Notes under the pieces: model-generated | Told to the model about the DNA's origin: nothing | Database searches by the model: none | Seen by the model: only the letters and a program-made list of their open reading frames with translations | In this document: positions 15,550-24,826 of the stretch, one piece after another | Layout: each line of letters opens with the position of its first letter | Position numbering within the stretch: the first letter of the stretch is position 1 | Program-made: the position numbers and the translations under genes | Assembly (NCBI RefSeq): GCF_039555755.1 | Contig: NZ_CP154631.1 | Span: forward strand, 3,286,001 to 3,350,000 | Reading direction: 5' to 3' | Origin: Pseudomonas sediminis | GTDB taxonomy: Bacteria > Pseudomonadota > Gammaproteobacteria > Pseudomonadales > Pseudomonadaceae | Length of the DNA: 64,000 nucleotides

Positions 15550-17382
15550 ATGAAAAAGCTGATCTATTCCGGCGCCGGGCTGCTGCTGATCGCGGTGGCC
15601 TTTGTCGCCTTCAACCTGCTGGCTGGCCTGGGTCTGGGCGGTGCACGCCTGGACCTGACCGAGCAGAAGCTCTACACCATCTCCGATGGCACCCAGCAGA
15701 TCCTTGGAGAGCTGGACGAGCCGATCAATCTGTACTTCTTCTATTCGGACAAGGTGGCCAAGAACCTGCCAGCGCTGCGCACCTACGCCCAGCGCGTGGA
15801 GGAGATGCTCAAGGCCTACCAGGCGCAGGCCGGCGGCAAGATTCGCCTGCACATCATCGACCCCGAGCCGTTCTCCGAGGACGAGGACAAGGCTGCCGAA
15901 TTCGGCCTGCAAGGCATCCCGCTGCAGCAGGGCGGCGACTCGATCTACTTCGGCCTGGCCGGCACCAACGGCCTGGACGATACCCAGGTGATTCCGTTCT
16001 TCGCCCTGGATCAGGAGGAACATCTCGAATATGAGCTGAGCCGCCTGGTGCAGACCCTGGCCAAGCCGGAACTGCCGGTGGTTGGCGTGCTCTCCGGGCT
16101 GCCGATGACCGGCGGTTTCGACATGATGGCGCGGCAGCCGACGCCGCCGTGGATGGTGCTGGAGCAGGTGCGTCAGTTGTTCCAGATCGAGAACCTCAGG
16201 ACCGATGTCGACCAGATTCCCGAGAAGGTCTCGGTGCTGTGGCTGGTGCATCCGAAGAATCTGCCCGAGCAGACCCTGTATGCCATCGATCAGTTCGTGC
16301 TGCGCGGCGGCAAGCTGATGGTGTTCGTTGATCCATACGCGGAAGCGGACAGTGGTGACATGCCGGGCGAGGTGGCGGTGGACAAGGCCTCTAACATCGA
16401 GGTGCTGTTCAAGGCCTGGGGTCTGCGCATGGTGCCGGACAAGGTGCTCGGCGATGGCTCCTACGCCATGTCGGTGAACATGGGGCAGGGGCAGCGCCCG
16501 GTGCGTCATGCTGCCTGGCTGAGCCTGCCGCGCAAGGCGCTGGATCAGGCCGATATCGCCACGGCTGGGCTGGAGAGCGTCACAGTGGCCACTGCCGGCA
16601 TTCTCGAGCCGTTGGAAGGGGCGAAGACGCGTTTCACGCCGCTGATGCAAAGCTCCGAATACGCCATGCCGTTCGACGCCCAGCGCTTCGCCATGCTCAG
16701 GAACCCCGAGGAGCTCATCCGCGAACTGGAGCCGACCGGCGAGCGCTACACCATCGCCGCACGCATCGATGGTCCGGCGCAGAGCGCTTACCCGGAAGGC
16801 ATCGAAGGGCGCAAGGACGGGCTCAAGCAGGCGGACACCATCAACGTGATCGCGGTGGCCGATACCGATATCCTCAGCGACCGCATGTGGGTGCAGGTGC
16901 AGGACTTCTTCGGCCAGCGCATGCCGCAGCCATGGGCGGATAACGGCAGCTTCACCATCAATGCGCTGGACAATCTGACCGGTTCCGAAGCACTCATCAG
17001 CGTGCGTTCGCGTGGTCGCTTCAGTCGTCCGTTCGTGGTGGTCGAAGAGCTGCAGCGCGCTGCCGAACAGCGCTTCCGCGACAAGGAGCAGGCCTTGCAG
17101 GCGCGTTTGGCCGAGACCGAGCAGCAACTGGCGGCGCTGCAACGCAATGATGATCCTGGCCAGGCGCTGGAGTTGACGCCGGAGCAGCAGGGCGCCTTGC
17201 AGCGCTTCATCCAGCAGAAGCTGGAGATTCGCAAGGAGCTGCGTGAGGTGCGCTACCAGCTCAATGCCGATATCGAGGCGCTGGGCCGCACGCTGAAAAT
17301 CATCAACATCGCCCTGGTGCCGGCGCTGCTGACCCTGGGTGTGTTGGCGTTGTGGCTGTGGCGGCGCCGTCGTCGCGCGTGA
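15550..17382 (+). CDS. GldG-type auxiliary protein of ABC transporter
   Basis: A 610-residue protein of the ABC_transp_aux (GldG-like, PF09822) family. One N-terminal membrane helix (about residues 5-28) is followed by a large extracytoplasmic domain with the RLDLTEQKLYTISDGTQ opening, a coiled-coil stretch at about 505-575 rich in Glu, Gln and Leu, and a C-terminal helix near 583-603 ending in an arginine cluster. The domain resembles IFT52/Rossmann-like folds and is thought to partner the ATPase and permease. RBS GGAG precedes the ATG at good spacing. Length is usual for the proteobacterial family. Confidence 0.9.
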   Translation: MKKLIYSGAGLLLIAVAFVAFNLLAGLGLGGARLDLTEQKLYTISDGTQQILGELDEPINLYFFYSDKVAKNLPALRTYAQRVEEMLKAYQAQAGGKIRLHIIDPEPFSEDEDKAAEFGLQGIPLQQGGDSIYFGLAGTNGLDDTQVIPFFALDQEEHLEYELSRLVQTLAKPELPVVGVLSGLPMTGGFDMMARQPTPPWMVLEQVRQLFQIENLRTDVDQIPEKVSVLWLVHPKNLPEQTLYAIDQFVLRGGKLMVFVDPYAEADSGDMPGEVAVDKASNIEVLFKAWGLRMVPDKVLGDGSYAMSVNMGQGQRPVRHAAWLSLPRKALDQADIATAGLESVTVATAGILEPLEGAKTRFTPLMQSSEYAMPFDAQRFAMLRNPEELIRELEPTGERYTIAARIDGPAQSAYPEGIEGRKDGLKQADTINVIAVADTDILSDRMWVQVQDFFGQRMPQPWADNGSFTINALDNLTGSEALISVRSRGRFSRPFVVVEELQRAAEQRFRDKEQALQARLAETEQQLAALQRNDDPGQALELTPEQQGALQRFIQQKLEIRKELREVRYQLNADIEALGRTLKIINIALVPALLTLGVLALWLWRRRRRA

Positions 17383-17420
17383 GGGTTATCGCTTGTAGGA
17401 GGGGCTTCAGCGGCGACAGT

Positions 17421-17440
17421 CGCGGCTAAAGCCCTCCCAC
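17421..17440 (+). repeat. Dispersed GC-rich repeat, copy 2
   Basis: CGCGGCTAAAGCCCTCCCAC, preceded by the partly complementary GGAGGGGCTTCAGCGGCGA at 17398-17416, forming a REP-like hairpin. Followed by a second motif GTAGGGTGGA...TCCACC near 17450-17480. See 5151 and 29444 for the relatives. Confidence 0.6.
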
Positions 17441-17545
17441 GAACCGAGCGTAGGGTGGAGGTCGCTTTTTACATCCACCGCAACGGTGGATCGGTGAAGC
17501 GTGATCCGCCCTTGTCGCTTTCGAGTCATCAACAGTGAGATGGGT

Positions 17546-18538
17546 ATGGGACGCAAAGGTCTGATGGCATTGATCGTCATCGTGCTGCTTTGTGTGCTGG
17601 GTTACCTGGCCGTGCAGCACAGCCAGCAGCAGAACGTGGCGCAAATCGAGCAGGCGCCTTGGCTGGCGGCCGAACAGGGTTACCTGAACACCTTGCAGGC
17701 GCTGGAGGTCGAGCTGCCGGGGCAGCCGTCGGTGCGCATCGAACGCCGCGACGAGCAATGGGTGGTGCCGGCCAAGGCTGACTATCCGGCTGCACCGCAA
17801 GCGCTGGCGGAACTGCTGCGAGCGCTGCGTGAGGCACGCAGCATCGAGGCCAAGACCGCCAACCCGCAGTGGCATGGCCGTCTGGGATTGGCCGAGGAAG
17901 GCAAGGCTGAGGAGCAGGCCTTACGTCTGAAGCTGCAATTCGAGGGGCATCCCGATCTTGGCCTGCGCCTGGGCAACCCCTCGCGTCAGGGCAGCGGACA
18001 ACTGGTACGACGTGCCGGCGAGGATCAGGTCTGGTTGATCGACCAGCAGTTGCAGGTGCCGACTCGCGAGCTGGACTGGCTGGACCGACGCATCAGCGAC
18101 ATTCCCTTTACCGCTATCGCGCGCGTGGAGTTGCGCTATGCCGACGGTGAAAAGCTCACGCTGAAGCGTGCCGATGCCCAGCAATACAACTTCGCCGTGG
18201 AGGAGCTGCGCAAGGAGCAGAAGCTCAGCTTCGAGGGTGCGGCCAATAGCGTCGCCCTGGTCTTCTCCAACCTGCAGTTCGCCGACGCCGCACCATTGGC
18301 GCAGATAGGTTTCAAGCAGGCGCCGATGCTGCAGTTCAGTCTCAGCGGTTTTGCCGAGGAAAAGCTCGAAGGCGCGTTGTACAAGCAGGGTGAACAGTAT
18401 TGGTTGGTGCTTGGCGAGCGTGAAGGTTTCAACGCTGCGGAGGTGAGTGCGCACAGTGACTGGGCATATCGACTGGAGCCTGATCAGGTGCAGCGGCTGG
18501 CGAAGAAGTTGCGCGATCTGTTAGTCAAAAGCTCGTAA
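17546..18538 (+). CDS. DUF4340 protein of the GldA/F/G locus
   Basis: A 330-residue protein with one N-terminal membrane helix (about residues 5-22, [19 protein letters not shown]) and a long extracytoplasmic part of the DUF4340 type, with repeated halves each containing a W-V-x3-(A/G) pattern. DUF4340 genes routinely follow GldG-type genes in proteobacteria, so a role in the same membrane system is likely. A short repeat-filled gap separates it from the gldG-like gene. I chose the ATG at 17546 because GTGAG lies at usable distance; an in-frame ATG at 17540 is possible. Confidence 0.82.
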   Translation: MGRKGLMALIVIVLLCVLGYLAVQHSQQQNVAQIEQAPWLAAEQGYLNTLQALEVELPGQPSVRIERRDEQWVVPAKADYPAAPQALAELLRALREARSIEAKTANPQWHGRLGLAEEGKAEEQALRLKLQFEGHPDLGLRLGNPSRQGSGQLVRRAGEDQVWLIDQQLQVPTRELDWLDRRISDIPFTAIARVELRYADGEKLTLKRADAQQYNFAVEELRKEQKLSFEGAANSVALVFSNLQFADAAPLAQIGFKQAPMLQFSLSGFAEEKLEGALYKQGEQYWLVLGEREGFNAAEVSAHSDWAYRLEPDQVQRLAKKLRDLLVKSS

Positions 18539-18592
18539 AACAAGCTGTAACCTGCATATCTTCTGGGTTCTTGGCGGTTTTTAACAAAGCGC

Positions 18593-18620
18593 TTTTCAGT
18601 CACAATTCATGCTTTATACT
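18593..18620 (+). promoter_or_regulatory. Candidate promoter of cold-shock gene
   Basis: A TATACT box at 18615-18620 with a weak TTTTCA about 16 bases upstream. It leaves a leader of roughly 140 bases before the ATG at 18769, the long 5' UTR typical of csp genes. The -35 is poor. Confidence 0.4.
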
Positions 18621-18768
18621 CGGCCCTCGGCTGCAGCAAGAACGCGAATCGCTTGACCTGCTCCATGCTCGATTGCCGGGGGTGGCGAACGCTGAGAAGA
18701 CCGTTTTTACCGAGCCGTCAAAGCGCCTTCGGGATAATAAAAACATAGCGAGTTTGGAGAAGTTGGTA

Positions 18769-18978
18769 ATGGCAGATCGTGAGACGGGAACCGTCAAATG
18801 GTTCAATGATTCCAAGGGTTACGGGTTCATTCAGCGCGAAAGCGGCCCGGACGTATTCGTTCACTACCGCGCTATTCGTGGCGACGGCCACCGCACCCTG
18901 GTCGAAGGCCAGAAGGTCGAGTTCGGTGTGACCCAGGGCCAGAAAGGCCTGCAGGCGGAAGACGTCTCCGCGGTCTGA
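18769..18978 (+). CDS. Cold-shock domain protein, CspA family
   Basis: A 69-residue single cold-shock domain binding single-stranded nucleic acid. RNP1 KGYGFIQ (16-22) and RNP2 VFVHY (29-33) are present; the usual Phe at the end of RNP2 is Tyr. I use the ATG at 18769 because the domain begins there ([12 protein letters not shown]) and the upstream in-frame extension has no family resemblance. Flanked by a long leader and a very strong terminator, it is monocistronic. Whether it is cold-inducible or constitutive cannot be read. Confidence 0.93.
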   Translation: MADRETGTVKWFNDSKGYGFIQRESGPDVFVHYRAIRGDGHRTLVEGQKVEFGVTQGQKGLQAEDVSAV

Positions 18979-18993
18979 GCTCCCGCTCGACAT

Positions 18994-19029
18994 ACAACAA
19001 GGCCCGTCGATGACGGGCCTTGTTGTTTC
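18994..19029 (+). terminator. Intrinsic terminator of cold-shock gene
   Basis: Perfect 15-bp stem (18994-19008 with 19012-19026), 3-base loop, then TTT. It lies 15 bases after the csp stop. Confidence 0.9.
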
Positions 19030-19030
19030 T

Positions 19031-19416
19031 GCACGCTGTACTTCGTTTCGCGGGTAGCTCCCCTCTCCCATTAATTGGGGGCACGCCTAGTGGAGAGGGG
19101 CCGGGGCAGAGGGCTAAAAATACCGCAAAACTGCCAGTTTTCCCCTCGCCGAACGCGGCCGCGAAGGTGAAGAACACTGTAGCCAGATGTAATCCGGGAA
19201 ATGCGCTGATCCCCGGATTTCATCCGGGCTACGGGCGGAATTCATGATCCCAAACAGCCTTGCGTAGGAGTCCCGCCCCGGTGCGAAGCTTTGTCACCCT
19301 GATTCGCTGTCGATTCAAAAATCTCGTAGCGTGAGACCCCTGACCCTCTCCCGCCCTTCGGGCACCCTCTCCCGCAAGCGGGAGAGGGTCATCAGATGGC
19401 CGCCAAGCGGCCGCTT
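19031..19416. repeat. Repeat-filled gap with several palindromes
   Basis: Gap between convergent genes with no gene of its own. It holds CCCTCTCC/GGAGAGGG (about 19064-19101), AATCCGGG/CCCGGATT and ATCCGGGCTAC (19190-19233), and ACCCTCTCCCGC at 19364-19375 paired with 19378-19389, preceded by another copy of the left arm at 19343. The last may terminate transcription from both sides. Confidence 0.6.
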
Positions 19417-19788
19417 TTATTCAGTACGCCAGACAATCTCGGTTTCGCCATCGGCGTCGACCTTGATCCAGCGATCAGCTTCCTCATCGCTTTCATCTTC
19501 TACCCAGGTGCCCGGTGCGCAACGCACTTGCACGCCAAGCGCGGCATGGGCGGCGCGGGCGCAGGCCAGGTCGTCGGCCCAGGGCGTGGTGTCGCTTTCC
19601 AGATACAGGCTGTGCCATTTGCCCACGGCTTTCGGCAGCCAGGTCACCGGCACGTCCCCGGCCTTGCATTTGAAGGTCTGGCCCTTTTGCTGCCAGTCGC
19701 TGCACGGGCCCAGGGCTTCGCCCAGCCACTGAGCCACGGCGTCGCGTTCGGCGTCTTTCAGGTAGATCTCGATGTCGGGTTGGCGCAT
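19417..19788 (-). CDS. Conserved hypothetical protein
   Basis: A 123-residue acidic soluble protein beginning MRQPDIEIYLKDAERDAV. No signal peptide or membrane segment. I know similar short proteins only as conserved hypotheticals in Pseudomonas. Four cysteines (near residues 29, 41, 76 and 88 of this start) are present but no metal motif is obvious. It follows rlmA by 5 bases on the same strand, so it is probably the third gene of the dapE-rlmA operon. The ATG at 19788 is preferred over an upstream start because it opens the conserved part and avoids overlapping rlmA. Confidence 0.75.
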   Translation of the reverse strand: MRQPDIEIYLKDAERDAVAQWLGEALGPCSDWQQKGQTFKCKAGDVPVTWLPKAVGKWHSLYLESDTTPWADDLACARAAHAALGVQVRCAPGTWVEDESDEEADRWIKVDADGETEIVWRTE

Positions 19789-19793
19789 GGCTT

Positions 19794-20621
19794 TCAGTCC
19801 TGAGAGCGTGGGCTCTGGGTTTTGGTGATCCAATCGTAGCGGATTGAAACGGTGACATCGAAGGGCTCGGCGATCACCGCCTCTCGGCGTTCGGCACTGG
19901 CGCGCCAGCCGTGCGGGGTCATGGCCAGCAGGTCGGCGCGAGCCTGTGCGTCGGCCAGATGCAGCGGGAATTCGAGGGTTTCGCTGTGGGCCATTTGCAT
20001 GCCGGGCGGGATCAGCGCCAGATGCTTCTCGTCGTCGTAGTCACGGACTTCGTCGTACAGCTTTTGCCGCAGCTCCATCAGGTGGCCACGGGTCGGGCCC
20101 ATGCGCAGCAGGCCGCCGCCAGGGGCGAGCAGGCGTTTTGCCTCGTTCCAGTCGAGTGGGCTGAAGACGCTGGCAAGCAGGCTGCAACTGGCATTGGCCA
20201 AGGGCACGCGGGCCATGCTCGCCACCAGCCAGTTCAACTGCGGAGCACGTTTGCACGCGCGTTTGACCGCCTCACGAGAGATGTCCATGGCATAACCGTC
20301 GGCGGCGGGCAGGCCACGGGCGATCTGTTCCGTGTAGTAACCCTCGCCACAACCGATATCCAGCCAGCGCACCGGCTTGTAGTCGGCAGCCAGTGCGGCC
20401 AGACGAGCAGCCAGCGGCGCGTAGTGGCCTGCGTCGAGAAAACGTCGGCGGGCCTCGACCATGGCGGCGTTGTCGCCGGGGTCGCGACTGTTCTTGTGTT
20501 GCACCGGCAGCAGGTTGTAGTACCCCTGGCGAGCGCGGTCGAAGCTGTGCCGGTTGCTGCAGATCAGACCGCTGTCACTTGGCTCCAGCGATGTCTGGCA
20601 GATGGGGCAGATCAGGCTCAT
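19794..20621 (-). CDS. rlmA: 23S rRNA (guanine-N1)-methyltransferase RlmA-like
   Basis: A 275-residue SAM-dependent methyltransferase resembling RlmA (G745 of 23S rRNA in E. coli). An N-terminal zinc finger is visible as Cys5, Cys8, Cys21 and His25, exactly the E. coli spacing. The SAM site [11 protein letters not shown] is at about 86-96 and the motif IV-like region [19 protein letters not shown] follows. The start ATG overlaps the dapE stop by ATGA, implying coupling. Substrate assignment is by family; the paralogous RlmAII type (G748) is less likely in this lineage. Confidence 0.88.
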   Translation of the reverse strand: MSLICPICQTSLEPSDSGLICSNRHSFDRARQGYYNLLPVQHKNSRDPGDNAAMVEARRRFLDAGHYAPLAARLAALAADYKPVRWLDIGCGEGYYTEQIARGLPAADGYAMDISREAVKRACKRAPQLNWLVASMARVPLANASCSLLASVFSPLDWNEAKRLLAPGGGLLRMGPTRGHLMELRQKLYDEVRDYDDEKHLALIPPGMQMAHSETLEFPLHLADAQARADLLAMTPHGWRASAERREAVIAEPFDVTVSIRYDWITKTQSPRSQD

Positions 20622-21760
20622 GCCAGCAACTTCACCATGGTCTGGTAGTAAACCTCGGTGAGCAGGTCGAGATCGCTGGCCAGTACACGCTCGTTGATCT
20701 GGTGGATGGTGGCGTTGACCGGGCCGAGTTCGACCACCTGGGTGCCCAGAGTGGCGATGAAGCGCCCGTCGGAGGTGCCGCCAGAGGTCGATGGGGTGGT
20801 GTCGCGGCCGGTGACGGCCTTGATGCTGGCGGCCACGGCGTCCAGCAGATCGCCCGGCTGGGTAAGGAAGGGCAGGCCGGACAGCGCCCACTCCAGGTGG
20901 TAGTCCAGGCCATGCTTGTCGAGGATGGCGGTGACGCGTTGCTGCAGACCTTCGACGGTAGATTCGGTGGAGAAGCGGAAGTTGAACACCGCTTTCAGCT
21001 CACCGGGGATGACGTTGGTCGCGCCAGTGCCGGAATTGAGGTTGGACACCTGGAAGCTGGTCGGCGGGAAGTAGTCGTTGCCGTGATCCCAGTGCTCGGC
21101 GGCCAGTTCGGCCAGAGCGGGGGCGGCGAGGTGAATCGGGTTCTTCGCCAGGTGCGGGTAGGCCACATGGCCTTGCTTGCCGTACACGGTCAGGGTGCAA
21201 CCGAGCGAGCCGCGACGGCCGTTCTTGACCACGTCACCGAGCAGGGTGGTACTCGACGGTTCGCCGACGATGCACCAGTCCAGGCGCTCGCTGCGCTCGC
21301 GCAGGCGCTCGACCACGGCTTTGGTACCGTGTTGGGCCGGGCCTTCTTCATCACTGGTGATGAGAAAGCTGATGGCGCCCTTGTGCTTCGGGTAGTCGGC
21401 GACGAAACGCTCCACGGCGATGATCATGCTCGCCAGGCTGCCTTTCATGTCCGCTGCGCCACGGCCGCAGAGCATGCCGTCTTCATCCACGCGCACATCG
21501 AACGGCTGGTACTGCCAGGCGTCCAGCGGGCCGGTGGGCACCACATCGGTGTGGCCGGCGAAGCACAGTACCGGGCCGTCACCACCGCGCTTGGCCCAGA
21601 AATTCTCAACCTCTTCGATACGCATGTGCTCGACCTCGAAGCCGCAGGCGGCCAGGCGGCGCATCATCAGCTCCTGGCAACCTTCGTCGACCGGGGTCAC
21701 GGACGGGCGGCGGATCAGGTCGAAGGCGAGGTCCAGGGTCGGGGTGAGGGGGGCGGTCAT
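20618..21760 (-). CDS. dapE: Succinyl-diaminopimelate desuccinylase
   Basis: Zinc metallopeptidase-family enzyme hydrolysing N-succinyl-LL-diaminopimelate to LL-diaminopimelate in the lysine and peptidoglycan pathway. It has 380 residues, as usual. M20 motifs are visible: [11 protein letters not shown] (His70, Asp72), GRGAADMKG (Asp104), TSDEEG (Glu138/Glu139), and [11 protein letters not shown] near the C-terminus. The ATG at 21760 has GGAG upstream. The window also holds dapD (26105) and dapC (29478), so three successive steps of the succinylase branch lie within 10 kb. rlmA is translationally coupled downstream. Confidence 0.96.
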   Translation of the reverse strand: MTAPLTPTLDLAFDLIRRPSVTPVDEGCQELMMRRLAACGFEVEHMRIEEVENFWAKRGGDGPVLCFAGHTDVVPTGPLDAWQYQPFDVRVDEDGMLCGRGAADMKGSLASMIIAVERFVADYPKHKGAISFLITSDEEGPAQHGTKAVVERLRERSERLDWCIVGEPSSTTLLGDVVKNGRRGSLGCTLTVYGKQGHVAYPHLAKNPIHLAAPALAELAAEHWDHGNDYFPPTSFQVSNLNSGTGATNVIPGELKAVFNFRFSTESTVEGLQQRVTAILDKHGLDYHLEWALSGLPFLTQPGDLLDAVAASIKAVTGRDTTPSTSGGTSDGRFIATLGTQVVELGPVNATIHQINERVLASDLDLLTEVYYQTMVKLLA

Positions 21761-21951
21761 GATGGCTCCGGTACGACAGCTAGCGTGAAGGCTGGCCATA
21801 TTACCGTGAAAGTCGCGCAGCGACGCCATCCTTGATGCCCTTCTCCCTCTGGGAGAAGGTGGCGCGAAGCGCCGGATGAGGGACGGCCGCACGGCGCATT
21901 CGCGGTAAATGCAGCTTGTACGACTGCCGACGGCTGACCTGTTCGACAGGC

Positions 21952-21980
21952 TTGGGTGGGCAGGGTGCTATCTCTATAAT
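21952..21980 (+). promoter_or_regulatory. Candidate sigma-70 promoter of tcdA
   Basis: Perfect TATAAT at 21975-21980 with TTGGGT at 21952-21957, spacing 17. It points to tcdA, whose ATG is 25 bases further on. The -35 matches the consensus in three positions only. Confidence 0.6.
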
Positions 21981-22004
21981 GCGCGCCTTCCTGTAGGGGG
22001 TGTG

Positions 22005-22814
22005 ATGGGTACTGACGATCAGCGATTCGGCGGCATAGCCCGGCTTTACGGCCAGGAGGGCTATCAACGACTGGCAGCGGCGCACGTGGCGGTAGTCGGC
22101 ATCGGCGGCGTCGGTTCCTGGGCGGCCGAGGCGCTGGCGCGCTCGGGTGTCGGCGAGATTTCCCTGTTCGACCTGGACGACGTCTGCATCACCAACACCA
22201 ATCGCCAGGTGCACGCCATCGAAGGCGCGGTGGGCAAGGCCAAGGTCGACGAGATGGCCGCGCGCATCCGCGCCATCAACCCGGCCTGCGTGGTGCATGC
22301 GGTGGCGGATTTCGTCACCCGCGAAACCATGGCCGAGTACATCACCGAGCAGCTCGATGGGGTGATCGACTGCATCGACAGCGTGCCGGCCAAGGCGGCG
22401 CTGATCGCCTGGTGCAAGCGGCGCAAGATTCAGATCGTTACTACCGGTGGGGCAGGCGGGCAGGTCGACCCAACGCAGATTCAGGTCACCGATCTGAACA
22501 AGACCTTCAACGATCCGCTGGCGGCCAAGGTGCGCAGCCTGCTGCGTCGCGATTACGGTTTCTCTCGTACACCGGGACGCACCTACAGCGTGCCCTGCGT
22601 GTTTTCCACCGAGCAGCTGCGCTATCCCAAGCCGGACGGCACGGTCTGCCAGGCCAAGGGCTTCGTCGGAGAAGGCGTACGCCTTGACTGCGCCGGTGGC
22701 TTCGGTGCGGTGATGATGGTCACCGCCAGTTTCGGTATGGCTGCAGCGGCCAAGCTGGTAGACAAACTGGTGGCTGGCGCACGCCGCCCGGCGGAGCGTC
22801 TGCCCAAGGCTTGA
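22005..22814 (+). CDS. tcdA: tRNA threonylcarbamoyladenosine dehydratase
   Basis: E1-like (ThiF/MoeB) enzyme that cyclises t6A37 of tRNA to ct6A using ATP (TcdA, formerly CsdL). It has 269 residues, as in E. coli. The adenylation fold shows GIGGVGSWAAEAL at 32-44, the DLDDVCITNTNRQ segment and the family C-terminal GFVGEGVRLDCAGGFGAV. The ATG at 22005 is chosen because it begins the family N-terminus (MGTDDQRFGG) and sits just after a strong -10 box. In E. coli it works with CsdA and CsdE; here their homologues lie 2-3 kb downstream on the opposite strand. Confidence 0.93.
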   Translation: MGTDDQRFGGIARLYGQEGYQRLAAAHVAVVGIGGVGSWAAEALARSGVGEISLFDLDDVCITNTNRQVHAIEGAVGKAKVDEMAARIRAINPACVVHAVADFVTRETMAEYITEQLDGVIDCIDSVPAKAALIAWCKRRKIQIVTTGGAGGQVDPTQIQVTDLNKTFNDPLAAKVRSLLRRDYGFSRTPGRTYSVPCVFSTEQLRYPKPDGTVCQAKGFVGEGVRLDCAGGFGAVMMVTASFGMAAAAKLVDKLVAGARRPAERLPKA

Positions 22815-22917
22815 AAAATCCCCGGCCATGCTTCGTTTGACTATGCTGGGGCGAGATGGGAGAGGTTGCCGTAACTGACAGGGAGACGTCGTAGATGATT
22901 CGTATCAGAGGTGATTT

Positions 22918-23760
22918 GTGTCGTACCTGTTTTGTAGCGTCTCTCTTAAAAGACGCTGGGCACGGATGTTCGCCTCCCTGGCGTTGCCTTTGTTGTGGGT
23001 GGCGATGGGACCGGTTCAGGCTGAACCTAAGAAGTTGTTTATCGGTACCGGCGACTGGGCGCCTTACGTCGATCAGGAGCGTAGTGACGGTGGTGCTCTG
23101 GCGCGTCTGATCAGCGCTGTCTTTGCTGAGGCGGGCTATCAGGTCGAGTACGTCTTTCGTCCCTGGGACCGCAATGTGCTGATGCTGCAGCAGGGGCAGT
23201 TGCACGCGATCATGCCCTACAGTTGTACGCCCAGCCGGCTCAACTATGGGATTTGTAGCGACACGCTGGTGCGCGGAGAGATCGTCCTGTTCCATCGTCG
23301 CAAGCAGGCGTTCGACTGGACCACGGTCGAGGATTTACTGAGCTACCGCATTGGCACGACTCTGGGTTACTCCTACGGCCCGGCGTTCGATGCAGCGTTG
23401 CAGGCCGGTCGGCTCAACGTCGAGCAAAATGGCAAGGAAGACACCAGCTTCCGTCTGCTTGAACTGGGGCGCATCGACTTGCACCCGCAGGATCGTGCGG
23501 TGGGTTACGCCATGTTGCGCCGGCTGTTTCCAAAAGACGGCGGTAACATCATTCACCATCCGCGTCAGCTCAATACAGAGCCTTTGCGCCTGTTGTTTCG
23601 CAAGGATGACCCGGAAAGTGTCATGCTGTTGCGCAAGTTCAATGCCGGGCTGCGTGAGTTCGCCAACCGTGGTGATCTGCAGCGACTGCAGCAGGCACTC
23701 AACTCCGGCGATGCCGATGACTGGAAACCCAGCCAGTCAACTCCGCTGGCGCGAGATTGA
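22918..23760 (+). CDS. Periplasmic substrate-binding protein, SBP_bac_3-like
   Basis: A 280-residue protein with a Sec signal (hydrophobic FASLALPLLWVAMG, cleavage near VQA-EP at about 36) and a solute-binding fold of the amino-acid-binding type (GTGDWAPYVDQ near the mature N-terminus). No permease or ATPase gene is adjacent, so it could be an orphan sensor or transport protein. The GTG at 22918 is used because AGAGGTGA lies just upstream; an ATG at 22966 would leave a shorter signal. Three conserved cysteines sit around CTPSRLNYGIC. Ligand unknown. The yehS-like gene follows after 38 bases. Confidence 0.8.
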   Translation: MSYLFCSVSLKRRWARMFASLALPLLWVAMGPVQAEPKKLFIGTGDWAPYVDQERSDGGALARLISAVFAEAGYQVEYVFRPWDRNVLMLQQGQLHAIMPYSCTPSRLNYGICSDTLVRGEIVLFHRRKQAFDWTTVEDLLSYRIGTTLGYSYGPAFDAALQAGRLNVEQNGKEDTSFRLLELGRIDLHPQDRAVGYAMLRRLFPKDGGNIIHHPRQLNTEPLRLLFRKDDPESVMLLRKFNAGLREFANRGDLQRLQQALNSGDADDWKPSQSTPLARD

Positions 23761-23798
23761 ACGGCACTCGCCGAATTCCGTTCTCAAGAGTCTTTTGC

Positions 23799-24269
23799 AT
23801 GCTCAATAACGATGTACTGCGCAGCCTGCGCTATCTGTTAGACGTCAGCGACGCCAAGCTGGAAGAACTCTGCCGGCTGGCGGATTATCCCGTCGAGCCG
23901 GGTTTGATCTCGGCCTGTCTGTTGCACGAGGACGAGCCAGGCTATCGCTCGTGCAACGATGTGCTGCTGGCGCACGTGCTCGAAGGGCTGGTGTTCCACA
24001 AGCGTGGCAAGGACGACAGCCGGCCGCGCTTGCCGGTGGAAAAGCGCCTGACCAACAACCTGATCCTGAAGAAGCTGCGCGTTGCCTTCGAGCTGCGTGA
24101 CGATGATATTCAGTCCATTCTGCAAGCGGCTGACCTGCCGATGACCAAGACCGAGCTAGGCGCATTGTTCCGTGCGCCGGGGCACAAGCATTTTCGCGAG
24201 TGCGGCGACCAGATTCTGCGCAATTTCCTGCGGGGTTTGACCTTACGTGAGCGGGGCAAAGGCGCCTAA
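23799..24269 (+). CDS. yehS: DUF1456 family protein, YehS-like
   Basis: A 156-residue soluble protein matching the length and layout of E. coli YehS: two DUF1456 repeats (about 1-65 and 85-152), each with the pattern N-(D/N)-(V/I)-L-x2-L-R and an RxCxD or RECGD segment near its end. Function is unknown. The ATG at 23799 opens the first repeat; the longer frame upstream overlaps the previous gene and is unlikely. It faces sufE, with a hairpin between the two stops. Confidence 0.88.
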   Translation: MLNNDVLRSLRYLLDVSDAKLEELCRLADYPVEPGLISACLLHEDEPGYRSCNDVLLAHVLEGLVFHKRGKDDSRPRLPVEKRLTNNLILKKLRVAFELRDDDIQSILQAADLPMTKTELGALFRAPGHKHFRECGDQILRNFLRGLTLRERGKGA

Positions 24270-24300
24270 CCGCTTCGCTCGCGAAGCGTGGGGCTTAGGC
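24264..24300. terminator. Bidirectional hairpin between yehS and sufE
   Basis: Inner stem CGCTTCG (24271-24277) with CGAAGCG (24282-24288), outer GCCTAA with TTAGGC (to 24300). It spans both stop codons of convergent genes. It lacks a T-run, so efficiency is uncertain. Confidence 0.45.
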
Positions 24301-24708
24301 TGGTCGACCTGCCAGCTCACGCATACGCTGCAGCACGGCATTGAGACCATTGCTGCGTGATGGCGACAGTTGTCTTTGCAGCCCTAATTGGTTGAACCAG
24401 TCGACCAGATCGACACTGGCCAGCTCCGCGCGAGGCAGACCATCGACCCGCGCCAGCAATACGGCAAGCAGGCCGCGTAGCAGGCGGGCGTCGCTACTGG
24501 CGCGAAAGTGCAGATGTTCACCGCTGCGCTCGGCGATCAGCCAGACCAGGCTCTCGCAGCCATGCACACGGTGCTCGTCGACCCGCTCGGTGTCGCTCAA
24601 TGGCGCCAGGCGTTCACCCCATTGCATCAGCAGGCGCGCGCGCTGCTCCCAGCCGGGGCAGGCGGCAAAGGCTGCCAGTGCTTCCTGAGCAGCGACTGGC
24701 AGGCTCAT
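24295..24708 (-). CDS. SufE-family sulfur acceptor (CsdE-like)
   Basis: A 137-residue SufE domain protein that accepts persulfide sulfur from a cysteine desulfurase. The active Cys51 lies in RVHGCESLVWL, the family motif. It is downstream of the csdA-type gene on the same strand, 118 bases apart, with a small repeat between. The ATG at 24708 has GGGAG nine bases upstream; the ATG at 24729 has no ribosome site. The pairing with CsdA-like desulfurase and nearby tcdA suggests CsdE rather than the SufE of the Fe-S suf operon, but sequence alone does not settle this. Confidence 0.9.
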   Translation of the reverse strand: MSLPVAAQEALAAFAACPGWEQRARLLMQWGERLAPLSDTERVDEHRVHGCESLVWLIAERSGEHLHFRASSDARLLRGLLAVLLARVDGLPRAELASVDLVDWFNQLGLQRQLSPSRSNGLNAVLQRMRELAGRPA

Positions 24709-24826
24709 GGCGAGAGACTCCCGTAGCATTTAGGAGCGGCTGGGCGGCATTCCGTTTCAGCCGCGATGGTCCGGCTGCCGATATTCGCGGCTGAGGCCGC
24801 TCTTGCGACGAAGCATTGGCCGCGCT

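Noticed and set aside
14560..17142. 860-codon minus-strand open frame across the ABC locus
   Set aside because: It is antisense to three well-supported genes, has His/Gln/Leu-rich composition typical of reverse frames in high-GC DNA and no domain.
19031..19416. Possible CRISPR-like or tandem repeat array in the csp-hypothetical gap
   Set aside because: The repeats are a few unrelated palindromes with no regular spacing.
20393..21835. 480-codon plus-strand open frame across rlmA and dapE
   Set aside because: Antisense to two intact enzymes and crosses their junction; no domain.
22895..23110. ATG at 22895 with a good ribosome site as start of the binding-protein gene
   Set aside because: It is in another frame and stops after 71 codons; the GTG at 22918 in the correct frame also has a good ribosome site.
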